A stretch of DNA of 64,000 nucleotides from Brachypterus glaber (Eukaryota; Arthropoda; Insecta; Coleoptera; Kateretidae). The notes beneath the pieces were generated by a model. It was not told the DNA's origin. It made no database searches and saw nothing but the letters and a program-made list of their open reading frames with translations. The first letter of the stretch is position 1, and each line of letters begins with the position of its first letter. A program made the position numbers and the translations under genes. Positions 1-11,007 of this stretch are shown here, piece by piece. The stretch lies in NCBI GenBank assembly GCA_958510825.1, contig OY294051.1:27577265-27641264 (forward strand), written 5' to 3'.

Positions 1-595
1 TTTGTCATTTAAAATGAAAACTCAAAATGGCGGATCCTTACGGCGCCAAAATTTTGAATAAAATCAATTTATTTTACTCAAAATTGATATTTGGGGGTTT
101 TTGGGATCGCTGAAACTGAATATGATGATTAAAAATAAAATTTCTAAAAGACGGAACCAATATGGCGCGCCAGTGGCGTATTTAGGGGGGGGGGCGTTGG
201 ACCATGCCCCCCGCGAGATATATTAGCATAGAAATACCTTCAGTTATATTTTTGGTAAATGCGCAATTTTTTTCCTTATGGATGGCTCCTCTCCCTTAAA
301 ATGAAAAAAATCCGCCCCTGCTATGAACAGATATTACACAAAATATTATAAAGTGAAAATTGCATGTTTTGATTTTAGTAACTTCAATTAATTAATCCAA
401 TCTATTTTAAGTTATATAGTTTAATTTCAGTTTACTCAAACGTAAAGTATAACATTTGCAGTTTCCAGAATAACTGATTAATGTAAACTTAAATTGTTGT
501 TATTTACTAGGACTTTTACAAAAGTGCAAACAAAAATTTAAATACTATACATGCTAAAAAGGCATTTTCCGCGAAAATTTAATAACACACTCCCA
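1..595. other. no gene seen; possible DNA-transposon relic
   Basis: No coding region is visible. A G-run segment at about 172-322 begins CAGTGGCGTA and ends CCGCCCCTG, so its ends are roughly complementary, as in the ends of some hAT-like non-autonomous elements. I could not find a matching target duplication. The bases near 90-110 carry a motif like CGCTGAAACTGAAT that recurs in the Harbinger-like elements described below. Confidence 0.3.
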
Positions 596-622
596 GTAAA
601 TTTCCAGGTTTTAAGGTTATAT

Positions 623-1388
623 CGTCGGCTTACAAGTAAAAGGCACTAAGTCACTTTTTTGCAAACATGGGATTTTAATAGCACTGTAGTTAATTTTTGA
701 TGATCTATATAGGTAAACCGAACTAACTTCTAACTATACAAAAGGGACCATTTTGATTTTGATTAAAATAATAAGTCACTTAGTGCGTTTTACTTGTAGA
801 TTATTTCAAATGTTTCTGCACTAAGCGACTTTCTAAAGAGTAAATTTATAAAAATATGATTGCTTGAATCAATATATGATACAATAACGTGTTGTTTATT
901 GTACTGACAAACGCATTCAAATGTTAACTGATAGATTATTTTAATTTTGCTCTTAAATCCTTGGTTCCTACATAAATAACAAGAATATAAGAAAAAAAAC
1001 TAAAGTTCGCGGCAAGTTCAGAAACAGCCCTTAGAATTGCACCGTGAAGTGTTTTATGATTAATAATAATTCATTATAATTATTGACTTTAGGAGATGCT
1101 TCTTTGCCGGCACAGCCGAAGGCCTCTGAAAACTGTCTTAGTTCTAGCATAGTAAGCAGTTTCATATAATTAATACTAATTAATTTTATTAATTTTGGAA
1201 ACGTTCTTTAAACAATCAAAAAGTCCAAACCCTTCTTTTAAAAATCTAGTTTTTGAAAATGTATGTATGTATCTTGTTTTCTACTTTATAGTTATATATT
1301 ACATTTAATTAATAGAAGGGTTTTAATTTTAAATAGTTGTTTTTTATATTATTTTATTGACTTAGTGCTCTTTACTTGTAAGCCGACG
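623..1388. mobile_element. non-autonomous inverted-repeat element with CGTCGGCTTACAAG ends
   Basis: The left end (623-656) and right end (about 1355-1388) are inverted copies of each other, starting CGTCGGCTTACAAGTAAA and running into GCACTAAGTCA. A further inverted copy of the core lies at about 772-799 and a direct copy just outside the right end at 1394-1421. No transposase is encoded in the 766 bp. The 27 bases before the left end (596-622) recur with one mismatch at 1648-1674. The superfamily is not clear because no clean target duplication can be read. Confidence 0.5.
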
Positions 1389-1557
1389 TCGTGGGCCTAC
1401 AAGTAAAAGGCACTAAGTCAATGTCTTTTTTCAAATTTAGTTGAATTAAACTACTTCAATTATTCTTTATTTAATTGCAAATGGGACATCATTATGTCCA
1501 AACATGTCACTGCAATTTGCGGTAGTTTTTTTTCCAAAAACAATTATTACAAAAAAT

Positions 1558-1773
1558 TATTAATTATAATGTATTAAATTAATACAGATATTAAGACATT
1601 ATTAAGACATTTTTGGGTGAATATCAAAAGAAAAATTTACTTGTGATGTAAATTTCCGGGTTTTAAGGTTATATATTAATTTAATAATTATAATGTATTT
1701 AATTAATACAGATATTAAGACATTATTAAGACATTTTTAGGTGAATATCAGAAGAAAAATTACTTGGAATGCA
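1558..1773. repeat. two-copy tandem repeat, period about 124 bp
   Basis: The stretch starting near 1558 (core ATTATAATGTATT at 1563) is repeated from about 1682 (same core at 1687). Both units contain GATATTAAGACATTATTAAG and end in a similar run before TACTTG. They differ at a few positions and small indels. Neither is coding. Confidence 0.7.
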
Positions 1774-2386
1774 ATATGTCTGTATAGAACATAGTTATGT
1801 TTTATAAAATAAACTACGCAGTATATTCGCACATACAATATTTGAATCTGTTCTGAAAATATTCACTGTGAGATTTTTAATTTACTATCTTGCTTGATCA
1901 AACAGACCATAGTAATAAAATGTACTTCTACATATAGGTATTCTGTAAATATTTTAATAGCTCGAAAGATTTTTTTTTAATAATTTTAAACCACAGAGGT
2001 TCAACTTTCTATACACATACACATTCATGTTACGGTAGTTAAAAATAGTATATCCAAGTATTTTCAGAGGCGCACTTTGTTGTGTCGATATGGTGAGCAA
2101 GCATCAGTATTCTTTGATAGCAAGCGATCGCAGATGCCGCGACCCGGCTAGCCATACACTGCTTATCAATGAGATTAGACTCGCTTTTGTTTGCTGCTTA
2201 GCGCTTGAATTGGCAACGCCGATTTGATTGTCGCTTGTTCATAATGTTAAACAAGGGCACCGCTCTGTAGAATCAATATGCTCTGAACCTTAATAGTAGA
2301 TTACAGGTCGACTCGGTAAATGGTACTTTTCCTCGACCTATAGATGGTCTTGGAAAAGTACAATTTTCCGGGAAACATGTATACTA
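1774..2386. other. no gene seen; contains a GC-richer patch
   Basis: AT-rich DNA without a convincing open frame. Bases about 2085-2235 are noticeably richer in G and C than the surroundings (for example GCGATCGCAGATGCCGCG). I do not recognise this patch. Confidence 0.4.
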
Positions 2387-3138
2387 TTTTATTCGCAACT
2401 GTTTTTATTTAAAAATAAAGTAGTATTTTTTTTAAAACCTAGATGTTTGAATTCAAATAAAGAAAATAATAATATAATATTTAGTTTTTTAGTTCTTTTC
2501 ATATTTACCACAAATATTTTTTCCTGCATTTCACAAAAAAAAACACATATCATATAAAACTGAAGTTCCACATACATGTAGCCAAATAAACAACCACAAA
2601 AAACATTTGCTCACAAGGTACCGTTTATAACATTCTCTGTCTCAAAAGTAAAAAACCTAGATGTTTGAATTCAAATAAAGAAAATAATAATATAATATTT
2701 AGTTTTTTAGTTCTTTTCATATTTACCACAAATATTTTTTCCTGCATTTCACAAAAAAAAAACACATATCATATAAAACTGAAGTTCCACATACATGTAG
2801 CCAAATAAACAACCACAAAAAACATTTGCTCACAAGGTACCGTTTATAACATTCTCTGTCTCAAATAAAAAACTTTGACTAAAACTGTACATTTAGGGTT
2901 TTTAAACGAAATGTATTAGATTATATTCGTGTTTATCATGACAACAGCAGTTCAGCTATTTTGCTTTAAGCATTAATAATGATATTTTAATCGGAAATTA
3001 ATGATTTAAATTGCAGACCTGTAATAATTCAATACAGGTCAGGTCCAGGTGTGGAAACAGTGAGACAAGAAATCACGTACTTCCCAAACTTTAATAATAC
3101 ATGTAATGTACGTATTACATATACAGTTGCGAATAAAA
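2387..3138. mobile_element. TA-flanked inverted-repeat element, TTTTATTCGCAACTGT ends
   Basis: TTTTATTCGCAACTGT at 2387-2402 is matched by its reverse complement ACAGTTGCGAATAAAA at 3123-3138, and TA flanks both sides. That is what Tc1/mariner-type non-autonomous elements leave. The 752-bp interior has no transposase and consists largely of a 218-bp tandem duplication. Confidence 0.5.
2434..2869. repeat. 218-bp tandem duplication
   Basis: Copy 1 starts at 2434 and copy 2 at 2652, both with AAAACCTAGATGTTTGAATT. They are nearly identical through GGTACCGTTTATAACATTCT, differing by single-base A-run changes. The high identity suggests a recent duplication inside the inverted-repeat element. The small open frames in it are not convincing genes. 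Confidence 0.85.
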
Positions 3139-3299
3139 TATATTATTGACCCAAATATTTTGTATACAATTAGAAATAAACTTTTTTTTTTTAAATCGAG
3201 TACATACACTGAGGGCTCGTTACCGTAGTAAATACTAAAAGTTTTTGCTTATATGGAACCCCACGAAATATTAGTTAACATTCACTGATTCTTACAGTA

Positions 3300-3876
3300 A
3301 TACTTAACGTTGTTATAGTTATAAATACTTGGGTATTATGGTTGATCAACATTTGAGATGGAGGGAGCACGTTATTTATCTTACATCAAGGCTTAGGTGC
3401 GTTTTATTTAAATTCTACCAACTTCGTAATATTCTAAACAGGAAACTGCTAATTATTGTTTATACTGCTCTAGTAGAGTCTTTGCTGAGTTATTGCATTG
3501 CTGCGTGGGGTGGTCTTGGTGAAACTGCACTTTACCCACTTCAAGTTTTACAAAATACACTTTTAATTGCTTATTTCGTAAAGATTTTAGGTATCCCACT
3601 GAACTACTCTACACAGAATTAAATGTTTTAAAGATTAGGCAAATTTATGCTTTTCATGCTATTTTGTATACTTGTTCCAATTTAAATAAACCCTCTCATC
3701 CCCATTTAACAAGACATTTAAATAACAATTCAGCCCTAATCCCACTTTTTAAAAAATCTTTTATTCAAAAAACACTTTTCTATTTTGGTCCTAAAATTTT
3801 TAATTTGTTACCTACTAATGTCAGATGTATCACACCTCTAAAAAACTTAAAAAGGAACTTAAAGTTTTTCTTTTAG
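3300..3876 (+). pseudogene. 3' end of a non-LTR reverse transcriptase, frameshifted
   Basis: Translation from about 3315 reads YLGIMVDQHLRWREHV, then SLLSYCIAAWGG. This is the usual thumb/connection pattern after the catalytic domain of CR1/Jockey-type reverse transcriptases. After a frame change near 3600 a second frame continues through LFKKSFIQKTLFYFGPKIFN and LPTNV, the C-terminal 'F..LP..VR' pattern of these proteins. The catalytic FADD box is absent, so only about the last 190 residues remain. The fragment sits inside a DNA element, so it was captured or inserted there. Confidence 0.7.
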
Positions 3877-4330
3877 AAAATCCAAATTTTTTAATCAATG
3901 TTTTTATTTAGTGAATAAAACTTGCTCACTTTTCTCTGGTACTCCCAGTCTAACAGTCACAAGTTGCTACATTTAAACGGCCCTTTTTTAGATATCCTGA
4001 TATAATATATACTTTTTTTGTTTGTTATCTTATCATCAGTTCCTACGTAAATAATAAATAATAATTCTCCTCTGTAAAATGGAGTGAATAAATTAGTTTT
4101 TTCTTTAAATTAAAAACAAATTTTATTTATAATATTTTTTGTATTAGTTATATTTTGATTAACCTTAGAACAATTAAATTTCTTTATAATTCTCTGAATT
4201 TTAAATTTAAAATGTATATTTTTGCACACAAACCTAGGTTTAGACAAAAATCAAAATTTGTATGTATAATTTTGTTAATTATAATTCTAATAAATTCTAA
4301 AAAAAAAAATAAAATTCTAAGTTCTAATAA

Positions 4331-5497
4331 CACTAGGCAACACGGTTTATTGCCCCGATTGGAGTTATATATTTTTTAACTAATTTTGGGTCGTTGAAAC
4401 CGAATCTGGCCTCAGAATATTTCTATTACCTAAGTTTTCTGAGAAAAATGAGATAAAAATGTTAAAAAATCATTATTTTAATCCTCTTTTGTTCTAAAAT
4501 CATGGAAGATAAAAATATTCCAAGGACAATTTTAAATTCGGAGACTCAATATTAGTTAAAAAATACCCGACTTAAAACATGGAAACTTTAAATTCATAGG
4601 TAGAATAAATAGAGATATTATGAAAAAAAATATTTAAAAAAAATAGATAATGTGACAAAACTAAGTAGGGGTGGAGGGTAAGAAGAAGGGTGCATAAGGG
4701 GACAAGCTTATCGCCAGGTTCTCATGCTAAAAATTGTCAAAAATCATTACTAGGGGGTCAAAAATGAACTAAAAAAATGTTACGTAATATGGTTCTTATG
4801 TAATAAAGTAACATTTTTATGATGTAGAACCATTTAAAAAAACAACAAAAAAATACACAATATTTTGTTTTATAAATTATTTTTAAATTGACATAATTGC
4901 CTGTACTAAAATTTAAAAAATAAGACGTGTTGGATTTTTTTTAAGGTCAAATTCGGATTCTACGCCTTTAAATTGATAAGAAAAATATATTTTTTGGGCT
5001 CGGGAAAAAAGTTTACACTGTGTACTTTAATTTTGTTTCTTTTTCATTTATTTACTTTTTACGAACAAACTAAGCAAAATAAAAAAATATTTGTATAAAT
5101 ATTTTTGTAGAAAATTTTATAATCTACAAATTAAGTCCGATAAAATTTTTATACAGATTTGATAGTTTTGCCACAAAAGAGCAATTAAGTAAACTTTGCA
5201 CTTTCATTTTAAGCTTTTTATTTTTTTTTCGCGTACTTACTCTGACAGTAGGTCCTTGGCATATATATTCTTTTGAGTTCCTCGTATTTTTTTTAATATA
5301 CCCTAAAATTATCCAAATCCTACTCTTTTTTTTTAAGATTTTGAAAAAAAACGTCCATATTTCCTGGACTTATATCTTAACAATTTTAGGTGCTAAAATT
5401 TTTCTAATGTCAGATTTGGTTTTTACGCCCTCGAATTAGTAAGAAAAATTTAGTTTCCGATAGGGGCAAAAAAAAAGTTGAGATTTGTTGCCTAGTG
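4331..5497. mobile_element. PIF/Harbinger-like non-autonomous element, copy 1
   Basis: Starts CACTAGGCAACA and ends TGTTGCCTAGTG, with TAA immediately outside both ends. A three-base TWA target duplication is characteristic of PIF/Harbinger transposons. It is 1167 bp with no transposase. Copies lie at 38720-39863 (opposite orientation) and 52307-53410 (same orientation), each with its own TTA duplication. Internal marks include GAAACCGAATCTGG near the left end and CGCCCTCGAATTAGTAAG near the right. Confidence 0.85.
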
Positions 5498-5591
5498 TAA
5501 TCGCAACAACGAGTAAATGTTAACTAAACTTTCGTGCTGTTCCATATAAGCAAAAACGTTTAGTATTTACTACGGTAACGAGATCTCAGTG

Positions 5592-6220
5592 TAGCGACAA
5601 TAAGATCATTATTGGAAAATAGTCACCATAAGCTTTATTTGCAATAAATATGTTCTGAGTGAGATTTGATATTTATATGCCATAACAATAAAACCCAGTG
5701 TGGGTTGATAATCATGCTTATAAGTATTATATACATATAAACAACATGGAAATATAGAAAAGATATTAAAATTGGAAAAACATATTTAGGGAAGCTTAAT
5801 AAAGAAAAATTTTATGACGTCATCAAGATTTTTTCTACATGCGATCGTAAAATTCTATTATATAATTTCTATGGTGGGGGAAAGTGGGGGAATGGTGCGC
5901 ACCTAAAGAAAACTGGATATGATGTTAGAGAAATTTTTAAGTCGCAAAAGAAGCCTAATTTAATAGAATATCAACGAGTATGATTAAAATTTAGGTAGCC
6001 TTTACCATAATCACAAAAAAAAATATTAAAAGGGCATTTCGGGCAAGCATGGGTACCAGAGATGTCTCAGGATACCTCGTAATATTATTTTTGGTTGAGC
6101 GCACGATTAATCACTGCGTACCGTTACCCAACCTTCCCCTATGGGTTTTTCTTCTAATTGTCATCTTCAGTTATATTTTATTACATCAGAAGTCGGAAAA
6201 GGATAAATGAAAACTAGCTA
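5592..6220. other. no gene seen
   Basis: AT-rich DNA with stops in all frames. I see no repeat family or gene that I can name here. Confidence 0.5.
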
Positions 6221-6367
6221 AGGGCATACCCACAAGCTCACATAACAACATAGTACATAACAATGCGATGCAGTGATTGGCTTGATGTGCTGCCATGTAT
6301 CTTGTAAGCCAATCACGGCATCGCATTCTTATGTTTTATGTTCTTATGCAAGCTTCTGAATAGGCCT
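6221..6367. mobile_element. palindromic MITE, AGGGCATA ends, TA duplication (copy 1)
   Basis: A 147-bp element flanked by TA on both sides. Its arms are inverted repeats containing AATGCGATG and GTGATTGGCTT on the left, and AAGCCAATCACGGCATCGC on the right. A second copy, also with TA flanks, is at 59021-59167 and differs at only a few bases. Confidence 0.75.
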
Positions 6368-6470
6368 TAAAGTAGCTTATTATGGCTGGAAAGTTTACCA
6401 CTCTTAAATTTTCTAATACATAAACACCAAAAGTTTCCCGCAAATCCGTAATAAGCTTGTATAAAATCAG

Positions 6471-7310
6471 ATTAAATATAATATTTTTAGAAAAGCTTGA
6501 GACAGAATTACTTTAAGTGTACCTACCAGTGATATTAAACAATTCTCAATATATCCAGGAGAGTTTCTATTCAATATTGAAAAAAGAAAGATGTTTGTCG
6601 GAGAATTTTACTTCAGCATCAACATTTTGATGTGTAATATGCGATTGTTTTGAAAATATTAAAACATTTGAACTTGTTAGAACTTTTAAAATTAATAAGA
6701 TTAAATATAATATTTTTAGCAAAGCTTGAGACAGAATTACTTTAAGTGTACCTACCAGTGATATTAAACAATTCTCAATATATCCAGGAGAGTTTCTATT
6801 CAATATTGAAAAAAGAAAGATCTTTGTCGGAGAATTTTACTTCAGCATCAAATTAATAAGATTAAATATAATATTTTTAGCAAAGCTTGAGACAGAATTA
6901 CTTTAAGTGTACCTACCAGTGGTATTAAACAATTCTCAATATATCCAGGAGAGTTTCTATTCAATATTGAAAAAAGAAAGATGTTTGTCGGAGAATTTTA
7001 CTTCAGCATCAACATTTTGATGTGTAATATGCGATTGTTTTGAAAATATTAAAACATTTGAACTTGTTACATCTTTTAAAATTAATAAGATTAAATATAA
7101 TATTTTTAGCAAAGCTTGAGACAGAATTACTTTAAGTGTACCTACCGGTATTAAACAAGTCTCAATATATACAGGAGAGTTTCTATTCAATACTGAAAAA
7201 AGAAAGATGTTTGTCGGAGAATTTTACTTCAGCATCAACATTTTAATGTGTAATATGCGATTGTTTTAAAAATATTAAAACATTTGAACTTGTTACAACT
7301 TTTAAAATTA
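6471..7310. repeat. four-unit satellite array, 229-bp unit with one 161-bp unit
   Basis: Units start with ATTAAATATAATATTTTTAG at 6471, 6700, 6861 and 7090. The spacings are 229, 161 and 229 bases. The second unit lacks the ACATTTTGATGTGTAATATG to ACTTTTAAA part. Homogeneity between units is high. Two similar minus-strand open frames across the units are by-products of the repeat, not genes. Confidence 0.85.
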
Positions 7311-7520
7311 ATTTTACAATTAAAATTTAATGATTGTGATGTCCTTTAGAGGATGAATCCGGATTAGGATAAAGGTCTAGATATTAATATAGAGCCTTAG
7401 GGTTAATCACAGGTTTTGACGTATTAATTTTTATTCAGAAAAAAAGTATCATAACACTTATACCTGGCTAAAATGATCTGAGATTTTAACCATTCAATTT
7501 TAAAATAGAAAAAAAAAATA

Positions 7521-7753
7521 GTGTCCGACCGAAACTGATATTTTGGACGAAAACAAAGGTTCGGTTTTCACCTTAGTTAATTGTATAAAAATAATAAAGA
7601 GACATTCCAGATATCTACCGACGACACACGCATCGCCGCGACAAGTCACGACTTAAGTTTCGGTTTTGCCAAAAGTTTGGCTGGTTTTTTGGCCGAAACC
7701 GAAATTGGCCGAAACTAGGATTTTCAGCCGAAACCGAAAGTTCGGTCAGACGC
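7521..7753. mobile_element. MITE with G(T/C)GTC(C/T)GACCGAA ends, TA duplication
   Basis: Left end GTGTCCGACCGAA at 7521, right end TTCGGTCAGACGC ending at 7753, TA on both sides. The interior is full of short CCGAAAC/GGTTTCGG pieces in both directions, so much of the element can fold back on itself. No coding capacity. Confidence 0.65.
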
Positions 7754-7758
7754 TAATG

Positions 7759-7954
7759 CACTGAAAATTCGTTACCGTAGTAGATACTAAATGCTTTTGC
7801 TTATTTGGAACCCCACGCAACATTTGTTATTAAATAGAAGTTGTTACAGTAAAACATAACGTTGTTCTATTATGTTTTACTGTAACATCTTGTATTTAAT
7901 ATCAAATGTTGTTTGGGGTTCCAAATAAACAAAAACGTTAACTAATTATCAGTG
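7759..7954. mobile_element. 196-bp palindromic MITE of the CACTGA family
   Basis: Begins CACTGAAAATTCGTTACCG and ends AACTAATTATCAGTG, with TG outside both ends. The arms correspond to the ends of the 2.4-kb element at 3207-5591. The centre is a hairpin of TGTTACAGTAAAACATAA and its complement. One arm lacks about 16 bases (CCGTAGTAGATACTAA). It starts only five bases after the previous MITE. Confidence 0.7.
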
Positions 7955-8049
7955 TGGTATAGTTAGAAAATAAACCAGAAGGGTAATACCACTTAATACA
8001 CTATGTTAATATTTTAGCTAGACCATTTAATGAGAGAATACGACTCTGA

Positions 8050-8562
8050 GGCAGACTAACATCTCTACTCTAAATTTCTCTACTCCCTAACATCCCTACT
8101 CCATAACATCCCTACTCCACAACAACTCTACTCCGTAACATCTCTACTCCATAACATCTCTACTCCGTAACAACTCTACTCCACACTATATGCACTTTAT
8201 TAGCCACTTAATAATAAATGAGCAGTTCAAAGAACAAAGAATCTTCTTCTAGATTATTTTTTTTCTAGATAGATTATTTTATTTTTTTTCTAGAAAACGT
8301 TTAACTTTAAATGTAAATCTAGAACAATCATAAATGAATTATTCTAAAAGCACCAATGACCGCGTATTCTTAACTTGCACTAATATGTAAGTAATTAATA
8401 AACTAAATTCATTTTTGACAGTGACTTAGCATGACAAATATTCTTTTAGTAGAGATGTTATGGAGTAGAGATGTTACGGAGTAGAGTTTTTGTGGAGTAG
8501 GGATGTTACGGAGTAGGGATGTTAGGGAGTAGAGAAATTTAGAGTAGAGATGTTATTCTGCC
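8050..8562. mobile_element. hAT-like MITE with 8-bp target duplication and internal ~17-bp repeats
   Basis: The element begins GGCAGACTAACATCTC and ends GAGATGTTATTCTGCC. GACTCTGA is duplicated exactly at 8042-8049 and 8563-8570. Eight-base duplications are typical of hAT and a few other DNA transposon groups. Each arm contains a run of about seven 16-18-base units of the type CATCTCTACTCCATAA (left) or GGAGTAGAGATGTTAC (right). Related single ends appear at about 38652-38700 and 42928-42970. Confidence 0.75.
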
Positions 8563-8570
8563 GACTCTGA

Positions 8571-8819
8571 AGTCACAGCGCTTAAACTGAATAGCCCTCT
8601 GTAGGGTAATTGGCATTTATTTTTTAAGACTTAAAAGTCTTGAGAAATAAATTAAGTCGTTGTTAAATAATTTTAAGCTTTGTTTACTCACAAGACATAA
8701 AAAATGACGATAGTCGATTTCATATGGAATGGCACTGGTCGATATCATATGGAATGGCTCATTGCTTAATTATATGACCTGTGGATCGGTGCATGGAATG
8801 TTATATTAAAACCTTTACC
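8571..8819. other. no gene seen
   Basis: Unassigned AT-rich DNA. A short direct repeat of GTCGATNTCATATGGAATGG occurs near 8712-8755. Confidence 0.4.
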
Positions 8820-9034
8820 TAATCTTAAACGTCGGCGCTACGCGCCTCCTTCTGCGTGTTGTACCTACCCTTCGGTAGGTACACCCCAGCATTCAACCAT
8901 GTCGGTTATAGCCTATTTATATGTAGTCAATCAAGTAGTAATCACATCTACACACCCATGCCCCAGGCGGGATTCGAGCCCGCAACCTCTGAATTACAAA
9001 GCGAACGCGCTTCGCCTTAGACCACAGAGGCCTG
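8820..9034 (-). mobile_element. tRNA-derived SINE (or tRNA pseudogene with tail)
   Basis: Read on the minus strand, the head at about 9034-8957 has an A box (TGGTCTAAGGCG, 9024-9013) and a B box (GCTCGAATCCC, 8979-8969). A T-arm-like stem GCGGG/CCCGC surrounds the B box, and GCCTCTG can pair imperfectly with CTGGGGC as an acceptor stem. No clean anticodon arm can be drawn, which argues against a working tRNA. The tail downstream contains a perfect hairpin GTACCTACC/GGTAGGTAC (8861-8882). I saw no second copy in the window. Confidence 0.55.
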
Positions 9035-10124
9035 CAAGAATTTTCTATTTGATACTATTGATATAAATTTGTTTAATCTCGAGAGATTATTTTAACCAAA
9101 GTTAAATCTACTTTTATTATTTGAAAAGCTAATATTTAGTTTATTTAGGAAGGCCTAAAAAGGTTTTAATGTTTTTATTAACATTTAGTTTGTTGGGTTT
9201 TAAATGGGATTAGATTTTAATCTTCTTCTTTAAAGTTTTATAGGCAGGTTGTACCAGAAGAAATTAATGCAATCTTTAACGGCAAAACACCGTAAAAAAT
9301 AAATGTGTAATTACACATGATTCTGCATGTAAATGTACACATGTGATTCAATACAGACACGTAAAATTTATTTTTTTTACAATTTTACATATAATTTTAC
9401 AGTTTTACAAATTATTTTACATTTACAGTTTTATATAAACATTAGATATAAAATATGGTACATTTTCATATTGAATCACTTTTACATATAGAATCATGGG
9501 TAATTTTTTAAACAATACTTAAACAAACACCAATAAGAATTTTGAGTTTTTATTTTAAAGTATTTGACCTTGAAAGCGAAAAGTTTTGATCAAAAAAGTC
9601 CAAACAAATAAAAATAAAAACAAAGATATTCTATAAAAGATATACTCTTTGCATATCCGTAATAAAAATTAAACATACACTGCAAAAAATATAAAAACAA
9701 ATTAAAATCGAATTCTTTTTAAAAAGCGCTCGTAGGATTATTTTCGTTTTGTTCCTAAAATAATCAGGGGGTGTAAAAGAAACTAAGTTCAAGCTCGCCG
9801 TGACTCCTTTGTACACTTACGAGCAGAGATTTGACTACACTTAAAATGTTCTTGTTTAAAACTGCATTTGCAATTTTGGCGAAGGCGCAACCATTCGATA
9901 ATAATAATAGTAATAATTATTATTATTTTTAAAGATTATAATCTTTATTTGTGTCGTTTCATAACATAATAAATCCATAACTACTCATGTGGAGCCTGAG
10001 AGACTCTGTAAAATTTGATAATGTATTCTTAAAATATACTTTAGAATAATGAAAAATAATTAAACCTTTATTCTTTGCACTCATTTTTCATTTATTTACC
10101 TTTACGCACTTTAATAACTCTATT
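9035..10124. other. no gene seen
   Basis: AT-rich DNA, with runs of TTTTACA-type sequence at 9290-9440 and an ATT/AAT cluster near 9898-9925. No open frame here has a recognisable product. Confidence 0.5.
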
Positions 10125-10341
10125 AACCCATTGACGCACTCACCCGATTTAACTCGTTCACAGTAGGTTGGCATTTTTCCGCTCACTCGGGTCCGCCCAA
10201 TCTAGGATCTAGAAAATATATATTTTTTTAATTTTCTCAAATTATTTGTTATTGCCCTTCAGTGTAGACTAAATATTAAGAAAAAAAAAAATTAGTGAAA
10301 AATTGACCACTTTTTCAAAAAAAGTGGTGCGTCAAGGGGTT
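10125..10341. mobile_element. 217-bp MITE with AACCCNTTGACGCAC ends
   Basis: AACCCATTGACGCAC at 10125 is matched by GTGCGTCAAGGGGTT ending at 10341. Near the right end TTTTTC/GAAAAA forms an extra hairpin (CCACTTTTTC with AAAAAGTGG). A target duplication cannot be read with confidence. Confidence 0.6.
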
Positions 10342-10856
10342 ACTAGTTTAAAAAAAATTACCAAAAAAGGTCTGGAACCTATGATATTGTTCTGATTATG
10401 GTTTCTGGGTATATTTTAAGCATTCTGTACAAAAATAAAAAATCATTATATCGACACTGCCATGCAACAAGGATGTAACTCAAGTTAGACCTATTTTGAG
10501 TTATACTCATAGGTAAACGCCTTGAAAAAAGACACACATGGTGGTACTACTCAGATTTCTCCACAGGCCATTTTAACCAAAAGTTTACCTAAAAACACTA
10601 AAGTAAGAAATTCTAATTTTGAATATTATCAGAAACAAACAATAAATAAACAATAAATACTTATAGGGTTAAATAGAGAATGTTATAAGCTTTTAAATGA
10701 TGTATCACATGGCTTTCTTTTCCACTTCAATCATTTCCTCACCCTTAAATAAGAAAAAAATATATTTTAGAAATTTAGCTGTCGTGAAAAGTGACAATAT
10801 ATGAGTTACGGCTTTGTTGCTTGGGGGTATCGATATACCTTTTTTTGCTCCCATTA

Positions 10857-11007
10857 GGGAAAGTTCAAGTATTACGTAACGCTCCTAGGGGGGTGGGGGT
10901 CATTTTGGAGTGTTACGCCCATGTTAATGGTATAGGAAAATAGCGTTACAGGGGGGGGGGGGTCTAAAATGTTTAACATTTGCGTTACGTAATACTTGAA
11001 CGTTCCC
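10857..11007. mobile_element. Harbinger-like MITE, GGGAACGTTCAAG ends (copy 1)
   Basis: A 151-bp element with inverted ends, GGGAAAGTTCAAGTATTACG on the left and CGTAATACTTGAACGTTCCC on the right. TTA is duplicated at both sides. The interior carries G-rich runs (GGGGGGTGGGGGTC and a long G run) that differ in length between copies. Other copies are at 22230-22384 and 36887-37042. Confidence 0.75.

Larger units (their letters stand above)
3207..5591. mobile_element. Tc1-like element with ~75-bp inverted repeats, carrying two other elements
   Basis: The left end (3207-3285) begins CACTGAGGGCTCGTTACCG. The right end (about 5515-5591) is its reverse complement, ending in CTCAGTG. The arms match over about 75 bases with few differences, including GTTTTTGCTTATATGGAAC in both. 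TA is present immediately outside each end. No transposase is present. The interior holds a reverse-transcriptase fragment (3300-3876) and a complete Harbinger-like element (4331-5497). A 196-bp relative with the same ends lies at 7759-7954. Confidence 0.75.

Noticed and set aside
6567..7190. Two similar minus-strand frames starting MNRNSP
   Set aside because: They are copies of the same satellite unit; similarity comes from the tandem repeat, and no motif or splice context supports a gene.
6471..7310. CRISPR-like array
   Set aside because: Units are directly adjacent 161-229-bp satellite repeats with no unique spacers, in a eukaryotic genome.
8957..9034. Functional tRNA gene on the minus strand
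   Set aside because: A and B boxes are good, but no proper anticodon arm can be folded and a SINE-like tail follows, so I call it a SINE or tRNA pseudogene.
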